Source of the DNA: Daphnia pulex
Lineage: Eukaryota; Arthropoda; Branchiopoda; Diplostraca; Daphniidae
DNA: 64,000 nt
Assembly (NCBI RefSeq): GCF_021134715.1
Contig: NC_060027.1
Coordinates: 5,270,001 to 5,334,000 of the forward strand
Direction of reading: 5' to 3'
Of the stretch, positions 19,330 through 29,490 are shown piece after piece (within the stretch, counting starts at the first letter, position 1; each line of letters opens with the position of its first letter). The notes under the pieces are model-generated. The model was not told the origin of the DNA and did not search any database. It worked only from the letters and a program-made list of their open reading frames with translations. The position numbers and the translations under genes were made by a program.

Positions 19330-20201
19330 TCACAAAGACGGAGAAACTTTCTGACTTGTCATCCCATATGTTTTGTGACCTGCTGAACCAATGTATTTTG
19401 GATCCCAAATTAAACCCGGATGCCCACTTGATTAGTTCTTTTAAAAGTGTAGCTGAGGCTCTCAGAACTTCCCTACAGAAGCGATTAACCTTCGTCTTAA
19501 AATATTCTCTATATGTAATTGGTAAGTGCCAACTTACTCAATGGAGTGCAAGCGGTTATATTTCTAATTTCCATTGTCTACTCACCATCTAGGATCGTTA
19601 CTTGATCCCCGTATCGAAGGATCTTTCGTAGTCTTATGGAAGTGATGAAAAACCCGTTTTGCAAGCCGCGAAAGACGTCATTTCCTCGCATTATCGAACA
19701 ATTTGTAACAATTTACTTTTTTCTTTTCATCTTCTCTTCTCTCAATTATTCAATCGACAAATTTCGCATTTTCTATTTCAATACAAAGAGGAAACAGGTG
19801 GTACAAAAGCAAACGAGAGAGAGGGCGAAACACAAGCTTCAAAGCGGAGCAAACATTCTCGACCGATATTGTCAACGCTATTACAACCGAGACCGCAACC
19901 CTCAGGTGCTGTTAGGGAGGTTTTAGTTGAACTTGATGATTAGCTTGCTCGTAACAAATGAAGCAGGCGAATTTGATTTATCATTCAGCCCAATCCAGTA
20001 CTGGAAAATGAACAAACATAGATGCCTGCACTTGCACCCATACCAAGCGACGTTATGGGAGTACCAGCTTCGTCAGATAATATCGAGCGGGCATTTAGCG
20101 CCGCTGTTGATATAAAGTCAGCTAAAAGAAACAAAATCAAAGCAGACCTTTTTCGAAATGCTTCTCTTCATTTAAAAGAATTTCCATCTTCTTTCTCTTA
20201 A
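19330..20201 (+). pseudogene. hAT-family transposase remnant
   Basis: Degraded plus-strand coding sequence of a hAT DNA transposon. Recognisable parts are SLLDPRIEGSF near 19590 (compare the ALLDPRF block); PIQYWKMNKHR near 19990 (compare PL.YW..N..R.P.LA); and, after a frameshift, MPALAPIPSDVMGVPASSDN then IERAFSAA and KSAKRNKIKADLF at 20020-20170, the conserved hAT C-terminal dimerisation motif (..P.SS...ER.FS.AG.....KR..L). Stops and frameshifts separate the parts and the catalytic residues cannot be traced. Terminal inverted repeats were not identified. Confidence 0.75.
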
Positions 20202-21007
20202 ACCATAATGTCTGTCTTATTGAGTAATTGTCTTGTTGATTTTTTCGTTCGTTTTTTTTTTAAATTGTAAAGATATTTGGTGCTATATTGTTTTAAAAGC
20301 ATTACTTAACAATTTTTGGCATTTTAATAACGTTTAATATTGACAGTTCTCACTTTGCGCTCAAAAACTTTATTATTTGGAATAAACAAATTTAAATAAT
20401 TTTTTTTTATTTGATTTGATTTGGATTTGATTTGATTTGGATTTGGATTTGATTTTGGTTTCTTTTATGATTTGGATTTGACCTATTTTTGTAATGATTT
20501 GATTTGAATTTTTTTTTATTTTAATTTTGATTTGATTTGGATTTGAAATTACTTTTATTTTTTTAAGATTTGATCAAATCCCGTATAATTGTCAAATCTA
20601 ATAAACTGAAAGCAACTAAATCTAACAATTAAAATCGATATTTTTTGTATTTGTCTAAAAAGCTTCTTTTTAAACAATTTTTTTTAGTTTAAAAATACAT
20701 ATGTACTAATGTCACATCTGATAGGGACAAACTAAATTCGAGGCTTGCATAGTTCTAAAAAAATTACATTTTAGTGACACAGCTAAAAATCCAAAAAGCA
20801 ATGTATTGTGAGAGAAACACAACTATCCTCTTGTATCACAAAACCTATTTAGCATTCTTACGGGAAAATTTTAAGCCATTTTAAATGAAAAAATATGCTA
20901 CAAAAAAAACGGAAGTCCCCATAACACAAAAACAAAAGAACAAACGCGGTAAAATCAAATTTAGCAAAAATACATGAAAACAAAAAAGCAAGTAAAATTT
21001 TTTGTGA
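20202..21007. other. AT-rich interval with a GATTTG-type microsatellite
   Basis: About 20410-20560 is an impure hexanucleotide tract based on GATTTG and GATTTGG units, interrupted by T-runs. The rest has no supportable gene; it separates the hAT remnant from the 3' end of the DUSP11-like remnant. Confidence 0.7.
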
Positions 21008-21829
21008 TCAAGGACGGAAATCAACATTACAGGTAGCGGAGCCTCTAATACCTCTACCCTCTCTACCGCCTCTTTCAGATCCACGGCTGTTGTGGGCATG
21101 CACTTGTTGACCGGGCCGAAGACCACTGCAAGTGAAAAATTACAAATTATAAAGATTTTCACGAATAAATATAATTAATTGTAATTTTTTTTTTAATTAA
21201 TGGTGATGTGATTCGAAACTGAACCATGTCCCGCAGAAAATTACCACGAAAATTATTTCCAATTCAAAAACCTTTGAAGTAACCATATAGTTCATACCTT
21301 TGAATCATAGTATCTATTCGTGCGGTTAGATCGATGATGCAGCCGATGTTGGGAACGAGACCAATCAATTTTTCCGGCGTAAACCTACATAAATCAATTT
21401 GTTTACATATATTAATTTATTGGTTGATTTTTAATGGTTTGGCTTAACGAAACCCTTACCAAAGTTCTCAATCCAAATTTTCATTTCGGAAAATCCCCTG
21501 CAAAGAGAAAAAAAAACAAGTAAGAATCATCATAACAAATCCTAGTGAATGCTTTCATATTTTATGAATGTAGATTTTGTTGTAAAACAATCATAAAGAA
21601 GGAAGATCAGACTATAAATAAAGATTTTGGTTGACTTTGGGTCTTGTTTTCAAATTTTTCCAATCCTAACCCTATAACTATGACTATAACAATCTAAAAA
21701 CATGGCCTGTGAAAAAGTATTGAACTGTTTCCTTTGTGAACCAAATTCCCTACCTTGTTCATGGGGACTTTACATGCCACTATATGTATTTCTTGTATGT
21801 CCTGCCCAACCATAGAATAATCCAACAAC
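21008..21829 (-). pseudogene. DUSP11 (PIR1)-like RNA 5'-phosphatase remnant
   Basis: Four minus-strand pieces with good GT-AG sites and mutually consistent phases: 21754-21829 (LLDYSMVGQDIQEIHIVACK...), 21460-21497, 21298-21384 (FTPEKLIGLVPNIGCIIDLT...), 21008-21125 (SGLRPGQQVHAHNSRGSERG...). The first and third align with the N-terminal part of DUSP11/PIR1 RNA triphosphatases (..W.DY..VGQ..PGT..IAFKVPL and F.P..L.......LGLIIDLT..). The second exon has an in-frame TGA. The catalytic HC(x5)R loop region is absent; the last exon instead goes from RPGQQV to an Arg-Gly-rich tail and stops. An exon from about 22161 (VPRRGRSELLKSR) joins in phase upstream. It looks like a truncated, probably inactive copy. 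Confidence 0.6.
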
Positions 21830-22455
21830 CTAGACAGAGAAAATGTAGGCAAACATTTGAACTGTGCTAGAATTTTACAATCACAAAAAAATAACAAACA
21901 TGTCAGGAAGTTGATTTTTCCCCTTTAGCCATGGTTTCTCAATAAAAATTAGAAAAAGCAGAGAACAAACAGAAGTTACAGGTGAAAACAGTATTTTAAA
22001 CTACAGAACAAGAACTAGAAACAGCACCAGAGGGAAAAATGATCCAAAACAAACATCAAAGTTGACACTTTTCATCCCCGGTTTTTTAGTAACAAAATGA
22101 CCAGAGACACCAAGTTACCTGTGGTAGCCTAAGTAAACTGTTCGAATATTTTTTCAGTTACCTTGACTTCAACAATTCACTTCTGCCTCGTCGGGGGACG
22201 ATTGTCTACGGCCCGGCGTAATCGTACGACCATCTTCCCCTCTGCCACGACCTTTCGTGCCCTCTTTCTTTTGTAACATTTCCAGAGACTGACAAAAAAA
22301 AACGCCTGTATGCAACTTCTTCATTGGATTAGACCCAAAAAAATGCCGGCGCCAGTGATAGACTGGCGGCTTAAACAAATACCGGAATTCAGGTAAGGCT
22401 CAAACAAAGAGAAAAATAAACTGGAGCCTAAATGCTTCTCACGGTCAACAAAAAT
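21830..22455 (-). other. Possible 5' part of the DUSP11-like remnant
   Basis: An exon ending at 22161 with donor GTAACT can supply VPRRGRSELLKSR in phase with the next exon at 21829, preceded by an in-frame stop. A different frame over the same bases (22169-22300) reads KGRGRGEDGRTITPGRRQSS, also Arg-Gly-rich. No ATG in the joined frame was found. The rest shows no feature. Confidence 0.25.
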
Positions 22456-23060
22456 TTAAACCGGGTCAAATACAACAAAGTTTTTAAACAATATTGAGCT
22501 GATCGGCAAAGGAGAAGAGCTATTCGGCCTTAGTCTTGGTGTGCAGCTCAAGGTTGACCTCGTATGGTGGACTGGAGGAGCCGGTTCTGCGCTAGCCTTT
22601 ACCATGCTGGGTGGTGGAACGGGATCTTTCAAAAGCCTCGTTTTCGGCTTCAAGCTCCTGGTCTTCTCTTCGGTGGAAGCTGAGGCGGAAGCGACTGGGC
22701 AGTTGTTTTTCTGGTTGGCAGTGGATCTGGTCCGCAATGCCTTACCTTGTTAAAAAGATGGTTTTGACTTGTACTGATCTCGGTTTTTCAGTTGGACTTA
22801 CCTTTGACCAAAACCTTCGGTGGGTTAAGCGTCGTTGTAAACTCGATGTGCAGAACGTCCCTGGAATTAACCACTCGTATGAATTTCAAATCTCTCGGAC
22901 TTAGAGTTTTTATCAGCATAAACGGTTCCCGGCGTGTCGGTATTTCGCACATCCTGACATACCGATGCATCCGTGCATGTTCATGATGAATCAACCAACT
23001 CTCTGGTTGACAAACGGTGCTTTTGATGTAGGTGGTGTCAATAAAATTTAAAAATCTCAT
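22456..23060 (-). CDS. Hypothetical two-exon protein, 182 residues
   Basis: Exon 1 is 22802-23060 (ATG at 23060), exon 2 is 22456-22745, and the 56-bp intron has a GTAAGT donor and an AACAAG acceptor. The join restores one continuous frame of 183 codons including the stop. Residues 1 to about 90 look like a folded domain (CQPESWLIHHEHARMHRYVR, FMLIKTLSPRDLKFIRVVNS, DVLHIEFTTTLNPPKVLVKG). The C-terminal half is Ser, Pro, Thr and Lys-rich and likely disordered (KALRTRSTANQK..., VPPPSMVKASAEPAPP). No family is recognised. The segment around FMLIKTLSPRDLKF has a second, broken copy just upstream at about 23045-23110, showing a local duplication. An incomplete 5' end is possible. Confidence 0.5.
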
Positions 23061-23289
23061 CCGCCGGCAGCAGGTTATGAGCTTTCATCAGCATAAACGG
23101 TTACTGGCGTTCCTGGCGTTCCTGGCGTTCTTGAATCCATAATAATGGTAAAATATTTTGACGGCCATTAATTTCTACGTTTTAAAATTTAAAAAAAAAA
23201 TTCCAATTGACAGCCTTCACTAAAATTTCTAACTTTTATTTTGTGTTCTAGGTGTGGCAACAGATCAACCAGAGCAATGCAGATACATT

Positions 23290-23720
23290 TTGTTAAAGAT
23301 GGTTCTCTTCCACAACAGCATCCAGCGAAGGACTTTTTCCCGATTTGATAAGTACCGAGGCCATTAATTGGTCAAAGGATCGCTCATAAAATATGGTCGA
23401 TAGGTTCAATCCTATGTGGGGATGATGGTTAGGGTCCAGGACGTGATTGCGACGCTCTCGTGGGCTCGTAAAATGTCTCGAATTTTCACCTTCAATGTCA
23501 CCTTCCTCCATCTATTCTTCCTCAGTTTCTTTGAGTTTTACATTAGATTCAGGCAATTCTTCTGTTTCTTCCTCAACTGGAGTCTCAATGGGCTCTTTTT
23601 TTCATTTCAACCACAGGAGTTTCTTCCATTTCGCCCACAGGCGCTTACTCCGTTTCAACCGCATGATGAACCGGTTCTTGGATCGGTTCTTTCGTCAAAA
23701 ATATTTACCATTATGGATTC
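23290..23720 (-). pseudogene. Glu/Pro-rich protein fragment, frame broken
   Basis: Minus-strand sequence reads EPIQEPVHHAVETE, stop, APVGEMEETPVVEMKK, then one frame later EPIETPVEEETEELPESNVK and KETEEE, stop, MEEGDIEGENSRHFTSPRER followed by HHPHIGLNLSTIFYERSFDQ and a stop at 23293. The repeated acidic E-x-P-V/I-E-T motif continues across two in-frame stops and a frameshift, so it was once one coding region. Linkers like this occur between integrase and reverse transcriptase in some Copia-type elements, but no flanking enzyme domain is present, so the origin is uncertain. A short GGCGTTCCT triplicate lies at 23106-23133. Confidence 0.35.
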
Positions 23721-24149
23721 AAGATCGTCAAACGCCGTGAACCGTTCATGTTGATAGCAAGATCTTGCCAGCCTTGTCTAAAAAACAGTTTTGATTAGTA
23801 TTTTTGTTCTGACATAATAAAATCTTAACATTACTTCACAAAAATAAGATGGAAAACTTATTGGAGTTAGAGAAAAATCCATAATTGGAGGTGGGGAACA
23901 ATCAAGATCCACAGAACTCGTACTTTTGTGAAAAGTAAGTAGGCCTACTTACTAAACATCAACTGTGAATGAAATAATTCATACCTTTTTCTTTCCTAAG
24001 ACGTGGATGTTTTCATCATTCGTGGAGCATGTTTTATGTCCTATGTCAAAATGCTAATGTCCTTCACAAAACATTTGGTAAGTGAAAAAATGACATAAAA
24101 TTTTCCTTACTACAATGCAATTATTTACCTTCAAATAATGGGAATGCAG

Positions 24150-24516
24150 CTGTTCCCGAAGATGATGATGCTCAGAAACTGGATGAAGAAAAGCAGGAGG
24201 AAGGGGATCAGGAGTCGAATAATGATGATGGTAAATAATATTAAGCCTGAATGAATTTAAAAAATTTACTGAATGAATTATTTTAGGGAGTAACGAGTCC
24301 AGCTCCAGCTCTGATGACCAACTGCAAGTAAAGCGCAAGAAGTCATTGCAGAGACTTAAGGAGGCCAAACGCTTTAAGAAACTGGAAAAGAGAAGACTGC
24401 CTACAATCGACTCAGATGACGACCTTGGAGATCTGACAGATTCGTTTTCGTCACGATGCTCTTCCCGCGACTCAGACGACTGGAGTGACTGGGAGGATGA
24501 CTTCGAGGACAAATGA
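24150..24516 (+). CDS. Acidic nuclear-type protein, last two exons
   Basis: Exon 24150-24230 (acceptor AATGCAG, phase 1, VPEDDDAQKLDEEKQEEGDQ...) joins across a 56-bp intron to exon 24287-24516, giving SSSSSDDQLQVKRKKSLQRL, KEAKRFKKLEKRRLPTID, SDDDLGDLTDSFSSRCSSRD and an acidic end with TGA. An AATAAA signal lies at 24607-24612. The exon phases (1 in, 1 out), the acidic-basic-acidic order and the DSD-DL-FS-CS-acid ending are the same as in the array units at 10.7-16.0 kb, though sequence identity is low. An upstream exon ending near 24083 (MLMSFTKHL, GTAAGT donor) may correspond to array exon 2. The start codon was not fixed. It is unbroken where seen, so it may be the functional relative of the array. 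The opposite-strand frame over it is a shadow. Confidence 0.5.
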
Positions 24517-25061
24517 GTAGACTTGGATCCATCAAGCTCTGCGGAAATCTTAGATTAAACGATTAAACGATCTTCTAGGGTGTCTGAGTTGTGGAACATA
24601 AGAATTAATAAATCTAAAAGTTTGCCACAGTAATAATCGGTAGATCGAGAATAAATGCTTGTGGAACTCAGTTTGTCCAGCACTCCAGCATACGGCTTTT
24701 CATCTGCCATAATTCACTGTCGTTTTCTGCTTAATCTCACGACAGGGAAATGCAAAGACGCAAATTGATATCGATTTCTTCCACGGACAAAACAAGTTTA
24801 GAACAATTTTCAGATTCAAAACGAAAACTGATAGCACAAATTATTAACTAAGCGACTGGATGAATTTGTTTGAGAAAGTTTCGCCAAAAGGAATGACCGC
24901 AAACATTTTTCAACCGAAATTACACACAGAACGTTTTGAATTAACCAAACGAATACCTGTCGGAATTTATTCTTGGAATTGAAATTGGCCATCAGCTTTT
25001 GCTCGTCTTCAGCGTCGTCGTCTTTGCCCGGCTTCTGATTTGTGACTGGCATGTGTTCCAG

Positions 25062-25193
25062 AATCTTTTGCAAGAAACCAAACGCACCCAAGAATCAATC
25101 CTTCAACGATGGCAATCATTTGAAGAAGGCCTGGAATCCTGCAACCAGTGGTTGCGTAAACAAGAAACTGCTTTTGGTGAACAGGCCCTACAG
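25062..25193 (+). CDS. Spectrin-repeat exon (nesprin/MSP-300-like)
   Basis: A 132-nt exon in phase 0, with acceptor TGTTCCAG (ending 25061) and donor GTGACT (25194), encodes 44 residues including ILQRWQSFEEGLESCNQWLR and KQETAFGEQALQ. The pattern Q.RW..FE..L..C..WL...E matches the first helices of a spectrin repeat and is most like those in nesprins and related giant cytoskeletal proteins; the continuing sequence VTLPDKEA also fits a repeat linker. A second possible exon at 25436-25500 (CKSEKSRTELEHSWSKTLDR) follows a TTTCAG acceptor. Nothing else of a giant gene is seen on either side, so this may be a duplicated fragment. Confidence 0.45.
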
Positions 25194-25827
25194 GTGACTT
25201 TGCCTGACAAAGAGGCTAACACATCATATTTCACCAATCGCGATATGACGGAAGAAAACGGCAAATTGTATCGGCTGTTATTATGCTGCTAAATATGATG
25301 GAAGAGAAATGCAAATTGTATCCATCCCATACCGTCCCTTTTATTTCAAATCACAAAATTGGCGCGGCACGTGCAGTACGAGACATACATCAAGTTACAT
25401 GCAGGAGTGATAATATAATTGATTTGTTGTTTCAGGTGAATAATTGCAAGTCGGAGAAAAGTCGTACGGAGTTGGAACACAGCTGGAGTAAAACGCTGGA
25501 TCGTGTACAGATGACAATGAACAGAAAGCTTCTGATTCTTTTGTACGTGTCGAGGTGTTTTTGGGTTGTTGTTGTTGTTGGCTATTTCATGTGTTGATTT
25601 GCTCCACGCCCTCCTGTGATGTAGTACAACAACGTCGACGACGTCCAAACAAACAAAACGGGAAAAGACCTCGGCCACAGCTGGCGCAGAGCACCAGCAC
25701 ACCAACAGCAGATGATCTCTTCATCTTTTATATGTATATACGCCACACATTCCTCCTCCTGCATGGCTGGTGTATGTACGAATATAAGGCAACAACATCT
25801 TTGTGTGTGTGTGTGGAGGAGACTAAC

Positions 25828-26145
25828 CTGCTTCCGTTCCGTATTGATGGCGCTCGAGTCCGAGTCGGAATTGAGAGTCAGCGGGGAAATGGCTCGCGGA
25901 ATGGGACTCAATTTGGTGGAAAACATGGAGCGATTATTGGAGTCGCTTTCCGCCGGATGAGCTACCAACCCACTTTCTGTTATAATTGTCGAGTCCAGCG
26001 GCCTGGCCAGCGAGAAAGTCGCCTCGAACGAGGTGTACTGCGGGGTCAGCGTCAGATAAGTGGTGTCCAGTTCTTGCGGGATTTGGCTGGCATCCGTCTC
26101 GTCGTTGGATGGCGGATTGGCCACTGGGGGTGGTCCCGGATGACT
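25828..26145 (-). CDS. Unrecognised internal exon, about 105 codons
   Basis: A GC-richer minus-strand frame runs from about 26145 (a possible AAG acceptor) through VANPPSNDETDASQIPQELD, then TYLTLTPQYTSFEATFSLAR and LSPIPRAISPLTLNSDSDSS to INTERKQ and a GTTAGT donor at 25822-25827. Amino-acid and codon composition looks like a genuine disordered coding exon, with Ser, Thr and Pro-rich spacing. The frame also stays open further upstream and past the donor to 25582. No domain or neighbouring exon is recognised. A spectrin-like fragment lies on the opposite strand downstream. Confidence 0.4.
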
Positions 26146-26219
26146 TACGCAAGTTGAAACGAAACATGGTGTTAGAGCAGCAAATGCATTTGTATTATAT
26201 TGAAAAAAAAAATATTTGA

Positions 26220-26927
26220 TGAGGAATGAATAAATTTTTAGAGTAACAGAAACTTAATATTGTTTTTTCTTATAATAGGGTCTTTTCGAACAAGAAACGA
26301 AGGAGATCTTGCAAAATTTCTAATGCCTAGCTGAACAATTAAAGGGAAGAAACTACGAGTATCTGAATCTGTATCTGAATACAAGTTCAGTTAGAAAGCG
26401 AAAGAGGACAAAGCAAACTAGTTCATATCACAACTATCTTTTGCTGGTTTAATTCGGAGGAATGTTCTGCTGCAACACAAGGTTTTGTTTTGCTAGGATT
26501 AATTGTGGGAATAGTCATAGAAAGATTTGAAGACATTAGCTGCAAGTATTTTCAAGATACTTTGATCAATTGTTTATAAACAAAAATTTTTATCAAAGTT
26601 TCCCTCAGCTATAACCTGATTAAACTTTTGCTGAGGTAACAGTAGGTATAATAAGTGAAGACACTGAAGAGCATCGTCCCAAAAAGATATGTGTGGAAGC
26701 AGTGGATGCTTTCAGACTATATCGGCAAAAGATAGTTGAGTGAAGTACAAGTTCCTGGATAGGCTAAACCATCAGAGAAACTCATAGGAACGCCTGCCCG
26801 CCATCATCATGTTGAGACGAGAGCTCTTTTCTCGATCATTTGTTAGAATCAGCTGTGGTTTATTGCAGAAAAATATACAGCATTGCCAATTACAATATAC
26901 AATTCTAATGTATTGCCATCTATTGAA
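26220..26927. other. Interval without supportable genes
   Basis: AT-rich sequence with only short frames and no splice-supported exons or recognised repeats. It ends at the left arm of the inverted repeat at 26928. Confidence 0.4.
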
Positions 26928-27201
26928 CACATTTTTCAAGTTTCATTTATAGTAATTAAATCGAAATTGAAAACACGAATTATAAGTTTTCCATTTATTT
27001 CCCCTCGATTCCCCCTAACCAGTGTTGCCATATCTCAAAATCTCTTTCTTACCTTGAACGGAAGAGGGAGAAAGAGAAAAGGTATAGATTATGGGATATG
27101 GCAACACTGGTGAGGGGGAATCGAGGGGAAATAAATAGAAAACTTATAATTCGTTTTTTCAATTTCGATTTCATTACTATAAATGAAACTTGAAAAATGT
27201 G
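26928..27201. repeat. Long inverted repeat (two 106-bp arms, 62-bp loop)
   Basis: The left arm 26928-27033 (CACATTTTTCAAGTTTC...) and right arm 27096-27201 are reverse complements with only four mismatches counted by eye in 106 positions. The 62-bp spacer can pair further. Such a structure could be a foldback or MITE-type element whose whole length is terminal repeat, or a locus for a long hairpin RNA. No target-site duplication is obvious at the ends. Confidence 0.85.
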
Positions 27202-27305
27202 ATCTTATGACCACACATAGAGCTAATGCAGCTCTTTTTTTTAAGAACTTTCCCACCCTATAATATAACGTAGATACCGAATGACAGGCCTCCAAAGTAA
27301 GCCCA

Positions 27306-27530
27306 TTCCCTACTAGGCCTCTCGGCCGTACGGATACTTACGCAACGCGATAAAAACCACATATTGCGTTGCTGAAAAATTCCCAAAAAAAAATCACATG
27401 AAACCCCACCCTAATATTAACCTTAGAAAAAAATGTGTATTGAATTCTATCGAAAATTCAATTAATGGGAGCGTTTTGAAAAACGCGTTTTCCCTACTGA
27501 TCCTCTCAGCCGTACGGATAATTTCGGTAC
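27306..27530. repeat. Two copies of a CCCTACT..CCTCTCRGCCGTACGG motif
   Basis: A ~30-bp sequence (CCCTACT, two to four bases, CCTCTCGGCCGTACGGATA) at 27308 recurs at 27491 with CTCAGCCGTACGGATA. Both copies are in the same orientation, about 183 bp apart, and both sit beside GCGTTTT or AACGCG sequences. Possibly the internal repeats of an unidentified element between the inverted repeat and the TIR element. Confidence 0.4.
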
Positions 27531-27791
27531 CCACTGTATGTTACAACAAAATAATCACTTGCGCAGCTGATAGCGCTGCAGAAGTCGTGAATTAAGTTCA
27601 AAGAATCATCAAGGGTCTGAGCTGTGGACGGCTGTGAATCAAATATTTCCGCCGGGACATTTTTTGCTAAAAGCCAGTCAGCATGACAACTAGTATCACC
27701 TAACGGCAAAGAAAACAACTTCGAAAACAAACAACAAGCGACAGTTACAAAAAAATCTCAAGAGCTTTCCTATTCCCTGATAAATGATTCT

Positions 27792-28607
27792 TAGGGGAGA
27801 GTAGTAAGGGTTGGCACCAATTTTTTTAATTTCTCTCTCATATCCCTCCATCAATACCTTTTTTATATCTTTTTGTCTTAAAAAAAGAGCAAAAATTCTT
27901 TTATCCTGTACGTATTTTTTGAAAATTTCATTAGTTACAATTCCAGCGTTATTAAAGTTATAAAACAAAAAGAAAAATGGCGCAACATGCCCCTTCAACG
28001 GGGCTAGTTGGCTTTCCCTGTAATTCTAATGGGAGAACAGCCGAAACGGGGGTTGATTTGAAACCTCGATTTTGATCACATAAATCATAATAACAACGAT
28101 TTATTTTTTCAGGGTGGTTTTTATATAATTTTCTTGGTTAGTTTTTTAATGTCCATAAGTAATTTGAGCTAATTCAAAAATTCAGTTATTCTCAGCAATA
28201 GCAATTTTCCATAAGCCAACTAGCCCTACGGTGAAAGGCAGAAAAGCAAGGTCGTCTACACAAAATATTTGTTAAGCCACTATAATTTATTTTTCTGTTT
28301 ACGCCTTTACATATATTGATAGATGATAAAATTATCTATTTCACTACTATTTTTAAATATTTCTATCGTTATTCCAAAAGAAATTATATGAAAAAGCTTT
28401 TCGAAAAATCTTACATAAGAAAAGTCAAAAAGTGTTTTTACTTTATATCTTCAGAATGGCTAGTCATATGTTCTTGAAATTTCCAATATTAGTGCGCATG
28501 ATAATGATGCACACATGGTTAAAAGCTCAATTTTTAAAATTAAATACAGAGCTAAATAATTAAAAAAGAGCGACCCGCCCCAGGCCTTTTAGCCCCACTC
28601 TCCCCTA
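27792..28607. mobile_element. Non-autonomous DNA element with terminal inverted repeats
   Basis: TAGGGGAGAGT at 27792-27802 is perfectly inverted as ACTCTCCCCTA at 28597-28607, delimiting 816 bp. Longer imperfect pairing extends both outward (ATTCTT / AAGAAT) and inward. Inside, GGGCTAGTTGGCTT (about 28000) and its exact inverse AAGCCAACTAGCCC (about 28213) form a second pair. The GGGGAGAGTGGGGCTAAA-type terminus resembles ends seen in several animal DNA transposon groups. No transposase is encoded, so this is probably a MITE-like element. Confidence 0.6.
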
Positions 28608-29463
28608 CAAGAATTTGAACTTTTAAAGCATATTGATAACAGACTGAAAATGAATAACCAGCATTTTAGTTAGAACATGTGTATGTTTGTATATAGTGAA
28701 ATATGTAGGCCTAACTATGAGGCCTATATCTATATCACTATATGTATCGCAATTTTCGCAATTATTATATAGACATTTTATTTTGTAACCGCAAATAAAT
28801 ACTCGGCACTAATAAATCTCATTGAACTAACTCAAGGTGAATTCCGAATTGATAAATTCGACCAATGTAAAGTAATAGTTTCATTTGTTACAAATAAATT
28901 TATCGCGATTTAATTTAAACTACGCGCCATCACATTTCGATAAAACTTAAAAAAAGGAAGGCATTTATTAGAAATAAGATTACATCCGACAATGTTCCGA
29001 GACTTCCGGCGCTACGCGATCAAAAAGTAAACTGCGTAAGTGATCGAAACGTTGAGCATTGGAGCCGTTGAATAATAAAAATAATGGACTGATGATTTAT
29101 GGATTGATGGTCTGTTTGGATCTTATTCTAGATGGCGTGACGGCTTAGTCACTAACTTTTCATCTAGTGAACTCGACGATGATGAAATGACGAATTGGTA
29201 ATGGGACACGACACCCATAGAGTTTCATGTTATGTTTCACGTTATTAAAAGTTGGGATGGAGAGGGACGAGGGTATAGAAAAAGGGACAGGGAAGTGGAT
29301 GGATATACTAAAGTGAGGAAATGCGATCCGCCCGTTATACACCAATCCACCCGCTCTGAGACCTAAACCGCACGAACGCGAGCCGGGGGTTCGCGTGACA
29401 GGATTTGTTCATGGAAAAATAATACCGATGCCTCGCGCATTCTTCTTAAGTTTTTTTTTTTTC

Positions 29464-29490
29464 TCTCTCCCCTCTCTCTCTCTCTCTCTC
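29464..29490 (+). repeat. (TC)n dinucleotide tract
   Basis: A run of CT/TC dinucleotides follows a T-run at 29451-29461. Its complement is a purine tract that gives an artefactual Arg-Glu-rich frame on the minus strand. Polymorphic length is expected. Confidence 0.9.

Noticed and set aside
24054..24512. 152-codon minus-strand Ser-rich frame
   Set aside because: It is the antisense shadow of the spliced plus-strand acidic gene at 24150-24516, which has proper splice sites and a polyadenylation signal.
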